DNA of 64,000 nucleotides from Bacillus tianshenii (GTDB lineage Bacteria > Bacillota > Bacilli > Bacillales > Bacillaceae_N): NCBI GenBank assembly GCA_020524525.2, contig CP129018.1:2112115-2176114 (forward strand), read 5' to 3'. Made by a program: the position numbers and the translations under genes. The notes below the pieces were generated by a model. It was not told the origin of the DNA, searched no databases, and was given only the letters and a program-made list of their open reading frames with translations. This document shows, in pieces, positions 61,599 to 64,000 of the stretch. Position 1 is the stretch's first letter. Every line of letters begins with the position of its first letter.

Positions 61599-63122
61599 TT
61601 ACTTCAATGGAAGAAAGATATGAATCATCGATGTATCATCCTCTAATTTATTTCCGTTTATTAATTCTGCGGTGATTTCCGACAACAATGCATTCCCCAT
61701 ACCCTTATCACTATGGAATTTAGTTGATAAATAGTTGACAAGCTCTTGTTCATTGCATTTATACATATCGGATAAACCATCCGTATAAAGAAAAAGCCTT
61801 GCGTCTGTCTCCTCAAACGACATACTCTTACTATGGAATTCTTCAATGGGGATAATACCAATCGGCGGGATAAGTGATTCTAATTCTACAATCGTTTTCT
61901 CCATTACAAGAAGCGGCGCTGGGTGCCCTGCGTTTATATAGTCAATCCTCCGTTCTTTCGTATTAATTAATGCATAAAAGGCTGTAAAATATGGTTTTCG
62001 GTAATTATCTTCATAATTCATTAAAATCGACTTAAAGTTCGCTTGAAGGGCTTCCATTACCCTTTTTGGCTTCATATAAGTCGTTACAATTCTTCTTAAG
62101 TTCGAATGAATCGCCATTGTAATAAGCGCTGCTGGAATTCCATGCCCCATTACATCAATTAAAATAACTCCATACCTTTCTTCATCAATTTGATACCAGC
62201 TGTACAGATCACCCGACACTTCTGAACTTGAAAAATAAACCCCATGGATCAAAATTTTTTCATTCTCAATCGGAAGAGGCAATACACTTGTTTGAATAGT
62301 ACTTGCCAGCTGTAATTCTTCTTGATGCTTCTGTTCTAAACGTTTTCGTTCACTAATGTCACCGCGAATACTAACATATTGATAGGGCTTATTTGTATTT
62401 CCATCAATAAAAGGAACGATGACGGTCTGAACCCAATAGAATGATCCATCCTTTGCTCGGTTACAAATTTCACCCGTCCAGCTCTGACCACTAGTGATCG
62501 TTTCCCACATTTCTTTGAAAAAAGTCTTTGGATGGTAGCCAGATTTAATAATTCGATGAGTAGCACCAATTAGTTCTTCCTCTTTATATTTCGATAACTC
62601 TATGAACTTGTCGTTTACATATGTAATAACTCCCTGAGCATTCGCTATGGACACAATCGCATGCTGTCCAAGGGCATATAAGATATTATTAAGTTGGCTA
62701 TCGGCTTCCTTTGCTTTTTCTGCTTCGAGCATTCTTGTTTTATATTCATGATGTAATTTTAATGCTGATTTCACTTGAGCAAGCAAGTCGATCCGTTTAA
62801 TTGGCTTTGTAAGATAAGAAAAGCACCCTGCTTCAAAGGCTGCTTCTAACTTTTTTTCATCATGAAAGGCAGTAATCATAACAACTGGAATATGTCCATA
62901 CTCTTTACTTTCCTTTAGCGTTTTACAAAATTCAATTCCATCTACCTCAGGCATTTGAATATCAAGCAGAATGAGCTCAATTGTGTCGCATGAAACCTGC
63001 AAAACCTCTAACCCTTCAACTATAGAAGAAGCGGTGAATACGTCTTCATAGCCATATGCTTTTAGCATTTTCTTAATGAGCAGTAAATTCGTCTTATGAT
63101 CGTCAATGGCTAATATCCCCAT
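61599..63122 (-). CDS. REC-PAS-PP2C (SpoIIE-type) serine phosphatase
   Basis: A 507-residue protein: receiver domain (1-120; D7, D8, phospho-acceptor D54 in LLDIQMPEVDG, K in YLTKPIKR), coiled linker, PAS domain (about 145-260, with GEICNRAKDGSFYWVQTVIVPF) and PP2C/SpoIIE phosphatase (about 290-507, with ILIDVMGHGIPAALITMAIHSN and TDGLSDMYK). It resembles RsbU/RsbP/RsbY-type activators of SigB, which dephosphorylate an anti-anti-sigma protein. The ATG at 63122 follows AGGGGGATAAG; the frame to 63197 does not. No kinase partner is adjacent. Confidence 0.87.
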   Translation of the reverse strand: MGILAIDDHKTNLLLIKKMLKAYGYEDVFTASSIVEGLEVLQVSCDTIELILLDIQMPEVDGIEFCKTLKESKEYGHIPVVMITAFHDEKKLEAAFEAGCFSYLTKPIKRIDLLAQVKSALKLHHEYKTRMLEAEKAKEADSQLNNILYALGQHAIVSIANAQGVITYVNDKFIELSKYKEEELIGATHRIIKSGYHPKTFFKEMWETITSGQSWTGEICNRAKDGSFYWVQTVIVPFIDGNTNKPYQYVSIRGDISERKRLEQKHQEELQLASTIQTSVLPLPIENEKILIHGVYFSSSEVSGDLYSWYQIDEERYGVILIDVMGHGIPAALITMAIHSNLRRIVTTYMKPKRVMEALQANFKSILMNYEDNYRKPYFTAFYALINTKERRIDYINAGHPAPLLVMEKTIVELESLIPPIGIIPIEEFHSKSMSFEETDARLFLYTDGLSDMYKCNEQELVNYLSTKFHSDKGMGNALLSEITAELINGNKLEDDTSMIHIFLPLK

Positions 63123-63185
63123 TCTTATCCCCCTGTATAACTGTCTCTTTCTTCTATTGTAAGCCCTTTTAACAATTTTAGTAAT

Positions 63186-63214
63186 AAAAAAGTGCACCTC
63201 GTAGACAAGGTGCT
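63186..63214 (-). terminator. Terminator of the flavoprotein gene
   Basis: Stem GCACCTTGT/ACGAGGTGC-like hairpin with T6 on the minus strand. Confidence 0.7.
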
Positions 63215-64000
63215 AAGAGTTACGCGAAAAAGGATGTATAATACGACTTGCAACATTGAACCAATTAATTCGGTGATTGACCAATGCCCGTTCAACAAAT
63301 TCTAAGCGAAATGCCTTTGTTAGAAGGTCAAGCTGATCATTACTTAACTGCTCAATTGCCCTGCGCAATGTAAGAGAATCATGATAGTTTTGAAATAACC
63401 CTTTTGTTAACTCTTCATACTTACCAAGCCCGCATAGATCGTGTGCAGCGTATATTCCTGAAATAATTGATGGCAGCTGTCCAAAACCTTGAAACGGGGT
63501 CATCACACCTAGACAATTACCTGTAAAGAAGGTATTACCAATTCTTGGATAACGCGCCTTTCCGATTACGAAATTATTTAATGAAAATGTCTCTGTTATG
63601 TGCAGATTTTGCCCCAACTTCTTACATGCCTCATCGTAGAATCGCTTCCACAACTCCTCTTTCTGTACACCTTCGTTTTCAGGATATTGCGGATAAGCAA
63701 TGATCAAACTTCCTTCTGTTTGACAATGCGGAAGGAAGTAAGACACTCCTTTTGGTGCATAATGATGATTATGCCAAGTATGTATATCTGTAACTTCGAA
63801 GTTTCCCTTTACTAACGCTCCTTTAAAAGAAACCTTTACTGCTGTATCAAATGACTGTAGCATCTGTGTATAGCTAGGGTCACCGGTTGCTAGCACAATA
63901 TGCGTGTACTCCTTAGCAATATCGTCATAGCTCACATCTTCATTAAAATAAATCTTCGTATGCAACTGTGCTTCAAGCTGCTTTTCATAGGAATGAGGAT
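63213..64000 (-). CDS. NAD(P)/FAD-dependent oxidoreductase, geranylgeranyl-reductase-like (partial)
   Basis: About 262 C-terminal residues are visible; the frame stays open to the window edge, so the N-terminal FAD-binding motif lies outside. Visible signatures are YTHIVLATGDPSY and IGNTFFTGNCLGVMTPFQGFGQLPSIISGIYAA, the FAD-binding G-D-x2-G-type region of group 2 flavoprotein reductases in a variant form (GNCLGVMTPFQGFG). Substrate unknown. Confidence 0.7.
   Translation of the reverse strand, partial: PHSYEKQLEAQLHTKIYFNEDVSYDDIAKEYTHIVLATGDPSYTQMLQSFDTAVKVSFKGALVKGNFEVTDIHTWHNHHYAPKGVSYFLPHCQTEGSLIIAYPQYPENEGVQKEELWKRFYDEACKKLGQNLHITETFSLNNFVIGKARYPRIGNTFFTGNCLGVMTPFQGFGQLPSIISGIYAAHDLCGLGKYEELTKGLFQNYHDSLTLRRAIEQLSNDQLDLLTKAFRLEFVERALVNHRINWFNVASRIIHPFSRNS

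Overview
The window is chromosomal DNA of a low-GC, endospore-forming Bacillaceae bacterium. The left third carries the yqg block of Bacillus subtilis in recognisable order (yqgY, yqgX, yqgW, yqgV, yqgU, yqgT, glcK, yqgQ, gluP/yqgP, a yqgO-like small gene, yqgN). Ribosome binding sites are strong GGAGG types, spore genes are present (a SpoVAF/GerA-family protein and a KinB-like kinase), and there is a type I lipoteichoic acid synthase. I cannot name the species. No rRNA, tRNA, CRISPR array, prophage or insertion sequence was seen.

Layout. 1-10.6 kb: yqg block with an inserted ABC importer next to the thiamine-binding protein YqgV, plus glucokinase and a spore germination protein. A candidate small C-rich RNA with its own promoter and terminator lies at 1641-1724. 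10.7-19.3 kb: rhomboid protease GluP, HAD hydrolase, NhaC antiporter, a structured intergenic repeat, lactate dehydrogenase, DUF92 protein and 5-formyl-THF cyclo-ligase. 19.4-24.2 kb: LysM protein, chemoreceptor, DUF202, DedA and SDR genes. 24.2-28.2 kb: a degenerate GGDEF protein divergent from a SigB-type csbD gene, then an ECF sigma factor, its RskA-type anti-sigma factor and a secreted tandem-repeat protein. 28.5-32.2 kb: class I ribonucleotide reductase under a cobalamin riboswitch with a visible terminator. 32.3-37.3 kb: arsRBCDA plus a HesB-like protein. 37.5-46.1 kb: universal stress protein and SulP transporter (divergent, with a cre site between them), CobT, a DJ-1 protein, a second chemoreceptor and LtaS. 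46.6-50.7 kb: ABC exporter plus two-component system. 50.8-53.1 kb: Cys-rich copper-binding protein, Dps and the KinB-like kinase. 53.4-57.6 kb: two secreted low-complexity proteins sharing a motif, a DadA-like oxidase and a VanW protein. 57.7-64 kb: betaine-type transporter, an Fe-S Fnr regulator and an HTH-less cNMP-domain gene, a FusB-like protein, a REC-PAS-PP2C phosphatase and a truncated flavoprotein.

How genes work together. The most interesting unit is 25.1-28.2 kb. The sigma gene and the secreted-protein gene both have the element TGATC(C/T)-N16-CGTA upstream, at identical spacing. This suggests an autoregulated ECF regulon whose output is a surface protein built from two 174-residue helical repeats, each with four invariant histidines, and a C-terminal copper-amine-oxidase-N-like domain. 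A second unit is fnr: a 12-codon leader ORF overlaps its start, and a near-consensus Fnr box lies 41.5 bp upstream of the predicted start point of the neighbouring cNMP-domain gene. B12 status appears to matter, since nrdAB is riboswitch-controlled and cobT is encoded 9 kb away.

Limits. All calls are from reading the sequence and family knowledge, with no searches run. Start codons were moved from the longest frame to the best ribosome binding site where the sequence supported it.
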